64,000 nt of DNA from Sitta carolinensis. Taxonomy: Eukaryota > Chordata > Aves > Passeriformes > Sittidae. The position numbers and the translations under genes were made by a program. Where the stretch lies: contig CM063287.1 in NCBI GenBank assembly GCA_032173965.1, positions 8,003,859 to 8,067,858 on the forward strand, written 5' to 3'. How positions within the stretch are numbered: position 1 is the first letter of the stretch; every line of letters begins with the position of its first letter. The notes below the pieces were generated by a model that was given only the letters and a program-made list of their open reading frames with translations, was not told where the DNA came from and searched no databases. Positions 38,641-51,540 of this stretch are shown in pieces.

Positions 38641-40499
38641 ACAGAAAACCACCACCCCCCAAAAAAAAAGTTTTTTCTGAACCAAAGAGAAGAAAGCAAA
38701 ATCATGGTCAGAGTTTTCATTTACTGCCTCAACAAGCATCAGTTAAAATCACTGGGTTCACGTACACCATCAGATAAAATAACAAGCAAATAATGGATAG
38801 AGAACTTTGCTACAGTATCAAGTGTTCTTTGAAGAGGAGCCTCAGAGTTTGCAGTGCTGATTCTGCTCTGTTTTATCTACCACATACTAGCTTGCACAAA
38901 AGTATTCGCTTACCCCTGACAAAACACTCTTCTGTTTGCATTATCTTTGCTGGACTGTCATAATGCCCCCTCCACTTTGGAACCTCTGAGAGCACAGAGC
39001 ACAAATTCAGACTCAATTTATCTTACAGCAGTGGAGACAGGTCTGCTATTCAGAGCTGGAATAAGAAACACCAGACTACAATAAAAACAGGACTTTGTAC
39101 TAAACTATTTATAGATGTATGTTTGCACATATACAGTTTTCAAGTCAACTGACATGCATAATGCTCTTTTGTAACCCCAAATAATCAACTCGTTCTTTGT
39201 GGGCTGTGCACACAGCCACAATCCAGCTATGAACACCCAAGAGAAACACTGGCACTGTCAATAATTGCAAACAAGGAAACTAAACTAATTCCAACAAACA
39301 CTGCTAATTCCTCTTCTGACTCAGAGGAAATACCATGGCTAAATGGCATCAACTTTTACTTGTTTTAAATTATAAAAACAGTACCTGCCTCTTAGGTCTC
39401 ACAGCTAAAATCAGAGAGACCTGCACTACCAAAGAGCCACAATCACTGATGACAGAAATGACTAAGCTAAAAGGGAATAAGAAACCACCTATCCCAATAC
39501 TACCTTCCCCTTAATTAACAACATGAAGTAGAGTATTTGTGACCCTGCTGCCTGTACACTGACAGTGGTTCCAGCAGCTTAAGAGAAATAACCTGAGTTA
39601 GAGCTGGCATCCAATCCACTCTTGGGATAGGATGTAGCCTACAAAAGAATTATTTATAATGAAAATTCTTGAATTTTAAATTCTGTATAATTTGTTGTCT
39701 TCTGTACTGTGTGGTAGCAAGCTCTGCAATTTAATTGTGCTTTCCATGAAAAGCACTTATTTTAAAACATCTATTTTTACTGGACACCCCTTAGATCCCA
39801 TATTACAACATGCAGATAATTGTCACTGCCTACTATTATTTCCCTCCCATTCATATTTTTACATTCTACTATGATCATATCTTTTCATGCAGCAATCCTA
39901 ATCTACTGTGTTTCTCCTCTTATACAGGCAGCTCCACACCTTTAACCATCCTTCTTGTCCTTCTAGATTTTATCAGTTTTACTGTGACCTTTAAGAGACA
40001 GGATCATCAGATCTGCACTCAGAAACTGAGATACAGAAGTACACTTGAAAAATGAGGTTGATTTCTTCTCCATTCCTTTCCTAAAAATGCCTAAGACTTA
40101 TTTGTTGTTTCCTACTGTCACCTAAGCATTCAAGTAGTGTTTTTTAAGAAATAACCACAACAGTCACAAGATCTCTTTCCTGAATGGCAATAACAGTTTT
40201 CAAATTTACTACGATGTACATGAATGCATATATATTCTGCGTGGAAACACACAACCTAGCATATTGCAGCAGAAAATGTTTCTTGACAGCCCCAGAATGT
40301 TAAGAAAACAAAATGCCCAGGAAAAAAAAATATCAACAATCTGTCATACCAGATCAAATAATTACTGAACTATATGCATCTTCCCATCCCTATGTCCGCT
40401 TCCCCCAAAATTATTATTATTTTATAAAAGCAGACAGCCTGAAAAACAGGAGGACACACATTTGGTATTTGGCCAGTGTCCAGACTGAAGTCAAGCACA

Positions 40500-40900
40500 G
40501 GTGTGTCCTCACCAGCTAACATACAGATCACCATCACATGCTCTTCCCGCCACACAACACGTGTTGCAGGGAGTTGTCACACAGCCAGGAACCTGTCCCT
40601 GCTCGAGACTGCTCCAACACACGCAGCCCCTCAGCTCAGCGGCTGATGCAACCTGCCCAGCACAGGGGCTGCAGGAATACTGCCCAGCCTGACCCAGGGT
40701 ACCCCAAGCCCAGTGGCAGGGGCTGTGCAGCACAGGAGATTTTGACCCCGGGGTCACTGCAGGGCAGTGTGAGGAGCAGCAGGGCATGGGCTGTGACACA
40801 GAGCTGGCCAGCGCCCTGCAGGGCAACGAGTGCCTGTGCCCACAGCAACACGGGTGCAGGATTCTGCTCTGCCATCTTCACATGCACCTTAATACATCCA
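40500..40900. other. GC-raised intronic patch, origin unknown
   Basis: Repeated GCAGGG, GCACAG and CTGCAG words and some CpGs stand out from AT-rich flanks. Frames of 105-142 codons overlap on both strands but resemble no protein. Possibly a decayed repeat or old LTR. Confidence 0.4.
40555..40566. promoter_or_regulatory. 12-bp perfect palindrome containing an E-box
   Basis: CAACACGTGTTG is its own reverse complement and includes CACGTG, at the left edge of a GC-raised patch. Functional role not shown. Confidence 0.3.
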
Positions 40901-43900
40901 CCTGTACCAGGAAGAAAACTGCAGCACACAGGACAACAGGGATGAACACACCTAATAACAACCACTAGACAGATAACATCACAGAGAGCAGGCATGAAGA
41001 CTGCATTTGTGAGGGAAGAAAAACATACATCCTGTAGAAATGCAGAACGGTCATATTCTCTCAATCTCTAGTATCTGCAAATAAATATAACTGTTTTCCT
41101 TCAGAAAAGTGTTTCTGCACTACATGTAAATTTGTATTTTTCAGAAAATATTGAGAACTTCTTTACCTCCCTCAATGAAATCAAAGAGCATATTTTGAAG
41201 CACCAGAAGGTATTCTCTTGACAGCTTTTCTATTTGTGTTTTCTGATTGTCTGGGTGTTTTTTTCATTTGCACCCAACTGAGCACTGCTACATCACCAGC
41301 TCCTTTGTTCTGGCCTGCTCATCTGTTGCAATAACTTTTTTGTTTTCCAGTTGGTAATTCCATCTTCTAGCATATATCATCCTGTTTGGCTACTTTATTC
41401 AATTTTATGAAGTTGCCACTGTAAATTATTTGCACAAATGGAGGGTTATTTCTTTCTACATTAGCTCTCCCCCTCTCTAGCCTTGCTCCAGCAATGCATT
41501 TGGTCATGCTGGAGGAAATGGAGAAAAGAATAGCATGACCACAAACCAGAACAACTGAACTCAAGTGCATAAGGAGAACTACCCAGTGGCAAAAGTAATA
41601 TTCATTTTGTAAGGCACAGGAGACCAAGATGACTTATCTTAATTCTACTCATTTTGGAAAAATTTCCTTAAACTATTTTATGATCTGTACATGCAGCATA
41701 AATCCTCCATTACCCACACAGTTAATTTAAAGAAGAGTAAAGAATGGTAAGGCCTTTCATATTGTTTCAAATAAGTGAAAAATTACACTGCAGCAGCAAA
41801 TAACAACGGAGTCTGTTCTTAACATCACAAAGATGCACAATCCTAACAGGATCTGCAGAATGGGCTATATGTAATCTTGTTGTCTTCAATTTCTGTTCAT
41901 CAAATGAAGCACTCCTATTAAATGGTCTTTATATGCTCCCTAATTCAAAAAATGCCAAGCAGTTAATTTAATTTTCAAAGCAGATACTATCAGATGTGTG
42001 TCCGGTGCTGTAAACAAATAACAGAAAAAGCACCTTAAATTCACAAACAGAAAACTTCAGGCTTTTTCCCTAACATTAAATTCCTACACTTGCCTACATC
42101 TCTTTGGTACATCAGACACACTTCCCTAGCAGCACAAAAATTCACACTCTAATACAGCTGGAAGCCTAGCAGTAAAAAGTATTCCCAGCCAGTGTTTTAA
42201 CCTTAACCACATATCACCCTCATTTGGAGGAGTTTAAAATACAGTGCTTACTGAAATACTCCTTCATTCATTTCAGAAGCCGGAATTGCTCCACATTGAA
42301 AAGTTTAGGGAAGCTAAACTCTCCCTCTGAGCACCACTATCTATATCAATGCTTATTTTTCCCTATTGAAACAGCATCTCCAGAGCACTTGGCTCAGTCC
42401 ACTTGCTGCCCATCGGGGTCAGCCTGATTCGTATCACAAACTTACGATATCCCTGTACTTACTTCACTGCTCTGTCGAACAGGGTAAGATGGCAAGCAGA
42501 ATGAAAATAGCCTAGGTCTTTCAGGGGCTTCATTTGTCAGAGATAGCTTATCAACGACAGGCTGAGGTTTTATTGCTCTATTGCTCACAGGAGACACCTG
42601 GCCAGAGGGTTACAACAGAAGGAACTGCAGGAAAAAGCAGGACAGCAGGACCTGGAGGAGCAGCAGGTAATAGAGACAAGCTGAATTATGGCTCCTATGC
42701 AGGGAGGGACAAAGACTGCATAGGTGATGCCTGAAGGACACAGGGGTCACACAGATTCCAGATGTGTACCATAGAACACCCTCAGACACAGCTGTGTGGG
42801 CCCTTGCTCAAGAAAACACACAGTTGCATTTTAACTAAATGTGTGTCTCTGGACATATGTGGCAATCTGTCTCATCACAATATTTAGAAAGCTCATTCAA
42901 AAAAAATCATCCATTTTTAAATCATGATGATGTTAATCCTAGTCAGTGGTTTTCCATCTTCGCAAGAAGGCTTTTCAGTGGAGGATGGGAGACTGGAAAT
43001 TCCACAGATGGCAGCACAGCAAGGGTCACCACCTCCTTTCTCCACCTTCTCCAAAAGGCTCAGCAGTCCTTGAGGACCCTGCAAGAGCCTGGAGACAGTT
43101 GACTAAAAATTAGTCATGCAAGATTTTTTTCCTAATTCATGGAAATGGTACGGAAGTGACAGAAACCATTACAAGATGAATGCACTGTTAAGTGGTCTAC
43201 AGTGAACAGGAGTGGAATCATTGAATTAAAATTATATTACAAGAAACACTTGAAAAAACAGATCAAATTAGTTTGGCTTGAAAAATCTTTTAATTTCACT
43301 ATTAGAAAGTTTTTAGTATCTGGAATAAGTCTTGCAGGAATAATACTTAAAATATATTTTAATCGTATTTTATGATGACACAATGAGCAATATTTGATAA
43401 TGCTTACATATTACATACCTTAAATTACTGTTTTAAAATATATATAATAAAGTTGGGGATGTTGGGGTTTTTTCCCACCAAGAAAATCCATTATCCTTCT
43501 GCTACTGGGCATACTTAAGACCAAAAAGACTAAAGCAAGGATGTAGCACATCTTGATCCTCAGTCATTCGAATTGCAAGACTGCACTGTCTACAGCACAG
43601 CAGAAATAATCTTATGATCAAACCCATAAATGCATACCTATGCAAATAAAAATTTACAGCAACATTTGCCAAAATTTGTAGCTTTAGGTGTGCAATGATA
43701 TCCACCATAAAAAGCAGGTGATATTCAGGCAGGAGGTGATCCGCATGTTTTTAAAATGAGATTTTTGCACACAGTGGCAGAAAGCAACAGTGAAAGGGGC
43801 AGGTGCACTGAAAGGCTCTGGAGAGATGCCCAGCTCACTGCAGCTCACAGATGTGCCCAGAGGGGACAGCAGCAGCCATCCCAGGGCACCACGTGCCCCC

Positions 43901-46900
43901 CAGGGTTAGGCTGGGGTTGGCAGAGCAGAGCTGGCACAAGCACAGCCCCGCTCCCTATGCTCTCCACAGTGATGGCACACTTCAGCCCAAAACCTGGCCA
44001 ACCAAAAATGCAAGTTTCAACCGTGATAACAGGCACCAATTTGAGCAGACCTGGGGAAAGGAGGCACGCTATTGTTCTCAGCCTTTAAAACATAAAACAC
44101 CCGACGGAAAAATTTTTAAAATTACACTGGGGAGGGGCATGAATCTCTGGCTGTTGTAGCAGCTGGTCAGAGGAGATGGCCAGTGAGACACTGATGATAT
44201 TATTTCAAGATGATCATGGTATGCCCTTCCAGATTTCAGAATAGCAATCTTGAACTCAATATTATCTATATATGCCAAAATAAGCTACATAAAATTTACC
44301 ACCGTGTCAATATGGCAGATGTCACTGATCACTTGGAAAAATCTAATAGACAATAATAATATAAAAGCAATGATAATAATACTTCACCCTCTAAACACCT
44401 GACATCTTCATTTCACTAGCTAGAAATTACAACAATAAATATAAAGTTTCATATTTTTAAAGGCTAGTAGATTTCATTATAGCCATTAAGTCTGAGGTTC
44501 TCTACCACATTGCTAGGAAATTTTATCAAATGACCCTCAAACCAAGTCTAGAGCTTCTTCAATTCACCACATGCTCAGCTTCAGTGATCCAACATTTTAT
44601 CACCATAACTGTTTTCAGAATGTGTGGTTTGTTTCTGCCTCAGTTTTTCCCAAGTTCAGTTTCTCTACTCTGTAAAGATTTTTTTTTCTACATGAGTATG
44701 GGGAAACCACACTCCAGAAATATTGTCTAAAAGTTATTAAAGAAAAATTGTCAAACTTTTTTTCTGAACTAGGCAAACCTTTTTTAAGTTCTTAGAGCAC
44801 CAGACACAGATGTCAGATCAGCCTTGCAGTTCTCAGCACAGTAACTTTCTCATATCCTCCATAAAGCCCACACAACTGAGAAAAGCTGTATTTTAAGACT
44901 TCTTACTCTAACAGTGGTACTACTGCTATTAATCAATATTCTGTACTCATATCTGCCACAAATCCTTAAAGTTTGTGTTGAGAAGTCACAAAAGATAATG
45001 ACACATATTGTTTACTAGGTCAAAATGCACCTCTGTGTTTTATCCAAGTATGATACATACCCTGCATTCGTAGAAACATGGGCTCACAGCACTTAATATG
45101 ACTACAAGACACAAATCCTCTTCGAAATAACAGTAAATAATTAAATATCAGCCCAAATTACAAATCTTTAGTTTGCATAGTTGTAGACATTTCCCATGCA
45201 ATTTACCTGAAAAGTGACTTGGTCACTCCTTAAGGATTCCTCCTCCTCCTCTTGACTGAGACATTAAAAATTATTCATGATCAAAGAACCTACAGTTGTT
45301 TGATAGCCTCAGATGACAAAAAGCCTAAGCAGGGTGTTAGGTTCAGGTATGCATCTGAATTATTGAAAACATAAGTCACCATTTTCCCACTCTATGCCTG
45401 CATTTATGCATATCCAGCCTTCAAATACTGATCCCTTTCATCTTACAGTACCAGCAGCATCCATCAGGTAGAGGGAAACCACCTAAGTGAGAGAAATGCC
45501 AAGCTCAGTTTGCCTATAGTTGAGAAGGGACGTGAACAGAAATTCTAATTCACAGGATGATCAAAGACCTCCAAACCCTCAGAGGTGAGGTTACATGTTC
45601 CTCAAATCACTGCTCAGCAGGTCTGCCTACACTAATTAGGATACAACACCAGAAAAGGTCAACTTCATAAAATACCCAGAGAATTAATACACAGTGACCT
45701 TGCCATTTCCTTTGATGTGATTACATGCACACTGCCAGAGGAAGACTTCATGGGTTGCATTTTATTCATGCCCGATTTTGTCAAACAGCTCTTGGAAAAA
45801 AAAGTTGTAATCTCAAGATGCATCTACTCAGACAAAAAACTTGAAAATTAACTTGAGTTACTGATAACGGAGTTTTATGTTTTGTTTTGTTAACAGTTTT
45901 CTTGTTTGGTTTTTTCCCCACTCACAGTACTCTTGATAATGACAAATTGGTTAAGGGGATTTAAAAAAATAAGTTCGACAAATAGCATTTTTGTCTTTGA
46001 GGTCATACTTTCATGGACAGCATTACTTTCTTCCAAACAGCTGTCTGCTAGGTGATAAATCTGCAAGAACTCTTGACCAGACCCTTTGTAGAGCATAACT
46101 ACACCTCTTTTAGGCAGTGTATTTTAGTGATGCTGGGTGTGCTTTTTGTAGGAGTTGATTGCCTTTTTACCTAACAAAGAGAAGCCCCAAAGAAAAGTTC
46201 CTCCAACCTTCAATTAATCTGAGTTAACTAGTAAAGGAAAAAAAAAAAAGTATTTCCTGAGATTCACTGTTTTGCTCTGAATTTTGTTATGCATTATTCT
46301 TCCCTTCAGCCATGATTCAGATTATGTTTTTCAACATTCATCTTCCTATTTTTCATTCTCATTTCTAACAACTCTCAATAGTCTTTTGCATTATCTAACT
46401 ATTTTCCTCTATATTGGAGATATTCATGGTTCAGTACCTTCACAGAATTTTATATACTTCATTTTCTGTGCTATTAGCAAAGATATTAAACATTAGAACA
46501 CATATAGCATTATTCCCCAGGCTTTTTCAAAGGCTCTAGCTTTATCCTTTTAAGATTAGTCTTCATTTACACTTGCCCTGCCAATTCTTATATCACATAA
46601 GATATACTATCTCCATCACAGTAAATTTGAATCAATATTTTCAAGCAAGATTTCATGAAGCAGATTATAATGAAGCATTATTAATGCTTTACTTAAGTCC
46701 AAATCCACTACATTGCTTGAACTCCCTTCATTCACCAGATTTGTAACTCCACCAGAAAGGTAATCAGGTTTGATATGCCTTCCACAACATACTTTTAACT
46801 TTTCCATTTTTGAGCCAAAACACATTAATTACACTGTACTTGCAAAATACAGAATCACCATACATGCAAACTGAAAATAAATAGGGTTTTGTGGGCTTAG

Positions 46901-48149
46901 AGGTACAGCAAACTTTACCATGTGAACAGAGGCTGAATTTGTTTAAATCTCATCTCCCATGTAAGAAAACTGACCTCTCATTATGATTCAGCACGAACAC
47001 AAATAAATCTAGGGCAATTAAGCTGCCTTTGATACAATTTATACAATTGTATATAGCTCCAAAATCCAAACCACAGTTGTATGCAATCAGCATGAATACC
47101 CACTTGGCTCTGCATCCTGTTCACTCTAGACAACAAACATGTCCTTAAATCAACAAACACAGAGTGTAGAGGTTTTTCCTTCCAAAGCCAGGCACGATGG
47201 CTGCTTCTGAGGTCAAGCTATGACAACTGTGGTAGCCAGACACATTATGGATGGCTGTTTTCATCTGCTCGCTTCCCTCATTGTTGGCTCTGAAATGCAT
47301 GCTATAATGGCTAGGGAATCACCCTCTCAGCCTGCACCTGGAGGCTCCTGTATCCATTCAAATACAGAAATATATACAATTACTTTTCAGCATGTATTTT
47401 GCACTGTAAAAGCAACAGGCGACAGAGACTGGACAGAGGCACAGGCTGGCTGCTGCTGTGCAGGACTTTCATCAATATATCCCCACTCCCCTTCTCAATC
47501 ACACCAGTAGGGACCACCTAATTGGAAAAAAAAAATTAAAGAGGAACTGCATAAAGAACACAAGCCAAAAATAACTGTTCCCTGAAAGCAACCAGCTTTC
47601 CATATGAGAAAACCAAACTGGGCTTCAAGTCCCACTAAGTGAAGTGGATCCCTACATAGGCAGATTACAAGGCCCACAATATTGGCTCTTTGTGCCAACA
47701 GAAATAAAAAAGCAAAATTTTCTATGAGAATACAGTAGCCTTTGTCCAGAGCATCTGGGTTCTCTGTCCCATTCTGCCCTAGCTGCTTTCTTTTTGATCT
47801 TTATATTCAGATGCCCTTAGCAAATGAATCGTCTCAAATCCACAAGTGGGACATCACTCCCTTGTGACAAGTTCATGCTCAAAGAAATACAAAGCACATG
47901 GTTAAAAATTAGTAAATATTGTTGGCTTTCACATTTATGCATTGGCTTTTGCACGTTGGCATTGATCATAAATATTTAGATATAGCATACATTATAACTT
48001 TTTTGGCTGCTTGTTAATAGAACATGATCTCACTTAAGTATGTATTGTACTGCTTTTAGAAACAGTAGTGTAATAGATATAATAGCTATGTATCACTTAT
48101 AGAAATGGTAATGCAATGAATAGACCTTCACAGAACATAAGATGAGAAA
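40901..48149. other. Intron with no recognised gene
   Basis: Apart from the GC-raised block at 43790-44060 it is AT-rich, with short frames only and small AT repeats (for example AATAATAAT near 44352). Confidence 0.55.
43790..44060. other. GC-raised intronic patch, origin unknown
   Basis: G/C-rich block around GTGCCCCCCAGGGTTAGGCTG with overlapping short frames on both strands and no recognised protein. No LTR or LINE hallmark seen. Confidence 0.35.
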
Positions 48150-48635
48150 AAGCTGTTGTGTAACTAAAAGAACTGTGTAAGACCATCCATTAGTTGACCA
48201 ATGCAAGTGATAACAGTGACACAAAACTGAGCACCAGAGCAGATGGGAGGAGAAGTAATTTTCCCTTATCAAGAGGAGTGTGAAACAGGAATTAAATCAC
48301 ATGAAGAAATAACATGTATTGATGTCATACAGATAAGCAAAGCTAGGGAAAAATCAAATACAAAGAACCACTGTAACATCCAAAAACTCTCAGGAATGTT
48401 TAAATAATGTATAAACTAATTGAATATGCATGTAATCCTAGAACTATAACTGTATATAAAAGAGACTTTGATTTTAAGTGTTTGGTGTGCTCTTTGGCTG
48501 TTTGTGAAAGGCACCCCAGTGCTGATATTGTCCTATTTTTATCTCAATATTATTATTATTAATATTATTGAACTTTTTAAAAATTCTGAAGCATGAACTC
48601 CACTCTTCACAACATTCTGATGTGTGAACTCCTCC
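48150..48635 (+). mobile_element. Probable decayed solitary LTR, non-coding
   Basis: The segment begins near TGTTGTGTAACTAAAAG. It has a TATA box in ACTGTATATAAAAGAGAC (about 48450-48467), followed by TGTGCTCTTTGGCTG, CACCCCAGTGCTGATATTGTCC and a (TTA)n-like stretch (48546-48569). It then has two imperfect copies of a 19-bp motif (ATTCTGAAGCATGAACTCC at 48583 and a variant at 48614). This arrangement resembles U3-R-U5 of avian ERV LTRs. No retroviral genes flank it and no target-site duplication could be fixed, so both ends are approximate. Confidence 0.5.
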
Positions 48636-50818
48636 CCGCAGCACAGTCAGATTTGCACAAAAATAAAAACAACATTCTCACTGACCTTTAAAACAGATTG
48701 CTCCTAAACCACAGACAAAAAGCCTTGCCCAACTACAACCAGACCAAGATAATAACCAACAGGATTTCCTTTTGCCTTTACTGCTGTGAATCTTTCGGAA
48801 ATTCCTCCTGTCATGCTGCCTAGTGGGAGTCACTCATCCTCTCTGTAGCGCCACTGCTGAGCTGCCACAGAGAGAGGTGAGCATTACTTAGTTTAGCCTC
48901 ACAGAAGGCTAAACTTACCTTGCCTGGGCTGTGTGGCTGGGCCACAGCCTCGGGCAAGTGCCACCACTCCACCTGACTGAGGCCTCCTGGGCAGCACACT
49001 CCACTCAGTGCAAACACTGCTGCACTCAGATCCTATCCCATTCCAGCAGAGGGGCCAGGAGCCAATGCTGGATCAGAAACCGGCTAAACTCGACATCAGC
49101 ACCAGCCTTGTTCTCTGATAGCTCCAAGAGAGCACACCAGTTCTGCAATGCTCACACACCAGGGTGCAGCACAAAGTGCCTGGAGTTCAGAAGGGCCTTT
49201 CATTGGCTACTTCAAATGAAAAATCCAAAGCTCTTTTCAAAGTAGAAACACTCAGATCTGTCTCGTTCCATTTCTTTGCTTTCAAAATACTCATCAACAA
49301 TACCTTTATGTTTTCCAAGTACAGATGATTAAGGAAGAAAACAACAAAATGTACTTAATATACTTGGCACTGGCATGCAGATTGACTAGAGAGGTAGATC
49401 TAGCAGCAAAAAAATCTTGGTAAGCATGCTGTCAGTAATGAAAATGAAAACATTTTGAAATGATGCACTGGGGCTGTATTCAACCAGATTAGCAATATTA
49501 CAATTAAAGGACTAACAACTAACACAGTTTAAATAATAGCGAGAACACCTAATAAATGAATACTCAAAACAATTATTTTCACAAAAGCTTTAGCATCAGC
49601 AGCTGCACAGGGCAATCCACATCAGCTGGCTATCACCAAGCACTTTTGAAAGGTTCAGTATTCAACCAAGGACAAACTGAATGTAGCTTAAGTCAGAACT
49701 GTCAGTAGATACAGAGAAAAACAAGCTATATCAAAAATGAACTGTTGTCTAGCTAACTTATATACAAAAGCTGTATTTAAAAAAAAAAACACAAAACAAG
49801 GTTTATCCATTGAAAAGCTCTCATTTCCTGCAGGATGCTGCACAAATAGTGAAAAAGTCAAAAACAACAGGGTGCTGATCAATACTGTGGTGCCCAGCAG
49901 AGCAGTAGCAAAGAAGTGCAAACTTTCATCATTTCAGTCTCAATCACAGTTTGGTACGAGTCAGACTGAGCCAGCCTTACACCTCCTCACTGGCACATGG
50001 CCACTTCTCTGAATGGAGCTGTTGATCTCATTACAGTCCCTAGTAAATTATAGTAGACACATCAATAGCTATCAGCACTACTGTGACATTCTGAAAGGAA
50101 GTTAAGGGTTGGGAAGCTCTGGCCCCCAAGCAGTCCTTTTTCCCCAGAAAAGAGCCCCATCACATCAAAGTTGTAAATACTACTAGATGGGGCAATAGCA
50201 ACAGACACTGACAGATTCAATTCTGTTTTGATGGCAATCCAAAATCTCTATCAGGAAATTAATTCATGCTAAAGAAATAAATCTACTCTCTTTAAGAGGT
50301 CACTTTATAATTAATTATACTCCAGCTTTTAAAGCATTTTGCAGACTGCAGCTCTCTCTAACATAATTATCTCACAGGCTGCATTTTATGGCAAATCTGA
50401 ATTGAGAACTCTAGTCTGGAACGCCAGGAGTGAGATTACTTTAACATGAAGCTTCAGTAGGTGTTTATAGCAAGTATTGGAAAAGCAAGTAATAAAATAT
50501 TACACAGCCTTGAGACAAAAGTTAATGAGATAATAAACAGTAAGAAATTAGGAAGCTGGCATGTATTCTGTTGAGAAGCAGAAATGATACAACCAGTTGT
50601 CTCTGAACACACCTTTCATATTGACTGTAATGTTCCACACCTTGTTCAGACATCTTAATTATCACACCTGGCTCCCCACAGCAGAGTTCCTCAGTATCCA
50701 TTCCATGAGCCGCTCCAGCCCAGGCACAGCCCAACAGCACTAGGTCCTGCCATAGGCAGATGCTGGCACTCAACACAGCCCTCCTGGCTCCAGCACAATC
50801 CCAACAACCCCAGTGATA
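48636..50818. other. Intron between the LTR-like segment and the 37-bp minisatellite
   Basis: Mixed composition; a slightly GC-raised part at about 48820-49200 has a 104-codon frame with no family resemblance. No element recognised. Confidence 0.55.
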
Positions 50819-51540
50819 CACTCAGCACACTGCCCTGTCACACAGCACGGTGACACACTCAGCACACTGCCCTGTCACACAGCACGGTGACACACTCAGC
50901 ACACTGCCCTGTCACACAACACAGTGACACACTCAACACACTGCCCTGTCACACAACACAGTGACACACTCAGCACACTGCCCTGTCACACAGCACGTGA
51001 CACACTCCCCCCCACTGCCCTGTCACACAGCACAGTGACACACTCACCCCACTGCCCTGTCACACAGCACAGTGACACACTCAACCCCACTGCCCTGTCA
51101 CACAGCACGGTGACACACTCACCCCCCACTGCCCTGTCACACAGCACGGCGACACACTCAGCACACTGCCCTGTCACACAGCACAGTGACACACTACCCC
51201 CACTGCCCTGTACACACAGCACAGCGACACACTCAGCACACTGCCCTGTCACACAGCACAGTGACACACTCACCCCCACTGCCCTGTCACACAGCACGGC
51301 GACACACTCACCCCCACTGCCCTGTCACACAGCACGGTGACACACTCAGCACACTGCCCTGTCACACAGCACGGTGACACACTCACCCCCACTGCCCTGT
51401 CACACAGCACGGCGACACACTCACCCCCACTCCCTGTCACACAGCACGGTGACACACTCAGCACACTGCCCTGTCACACAGCACGCGACACACTCACCCC
51501 CACTGCCCTGTCACACAGCACAGTGACACACTCACTGCCA
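50819..51540. repeat. 37/38-bp minisatellite, about 19-20 copies, with nested higher-order repeat
   Basis: The core is CTGCCCTGTCACACAGCACR followed by a short variable end (GTGA or GCGA) and CACACTC. Two unit types are visible. Type A has AGCACAC before TGCCC (37 bp); type B has ACCCCCAC (about 38 bp). The left part is mostly A, then B. The right part alternates A-B-B, with A units starting at 51228, 51341 and 51453. The array ends in a diverged copy before GTCCCCTGG. Open frames of up to 138 codons on both strands are by-products of the repeat. Confidence 0.97.

Larger units (their letters stand above)
22863..40499. other. Intron with only simple repeats recognised
   Basis: AT-rich sequence with the 23-, 17- and 30-A tracts, T runs near 31467 and 34981, and the (AAAC)n stretch. 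A 144-codon frame (28072-28506) shows no protein family features and is taken as chance. No LINE, LTR or RNA gene was recognised. Confidence 0.55.
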
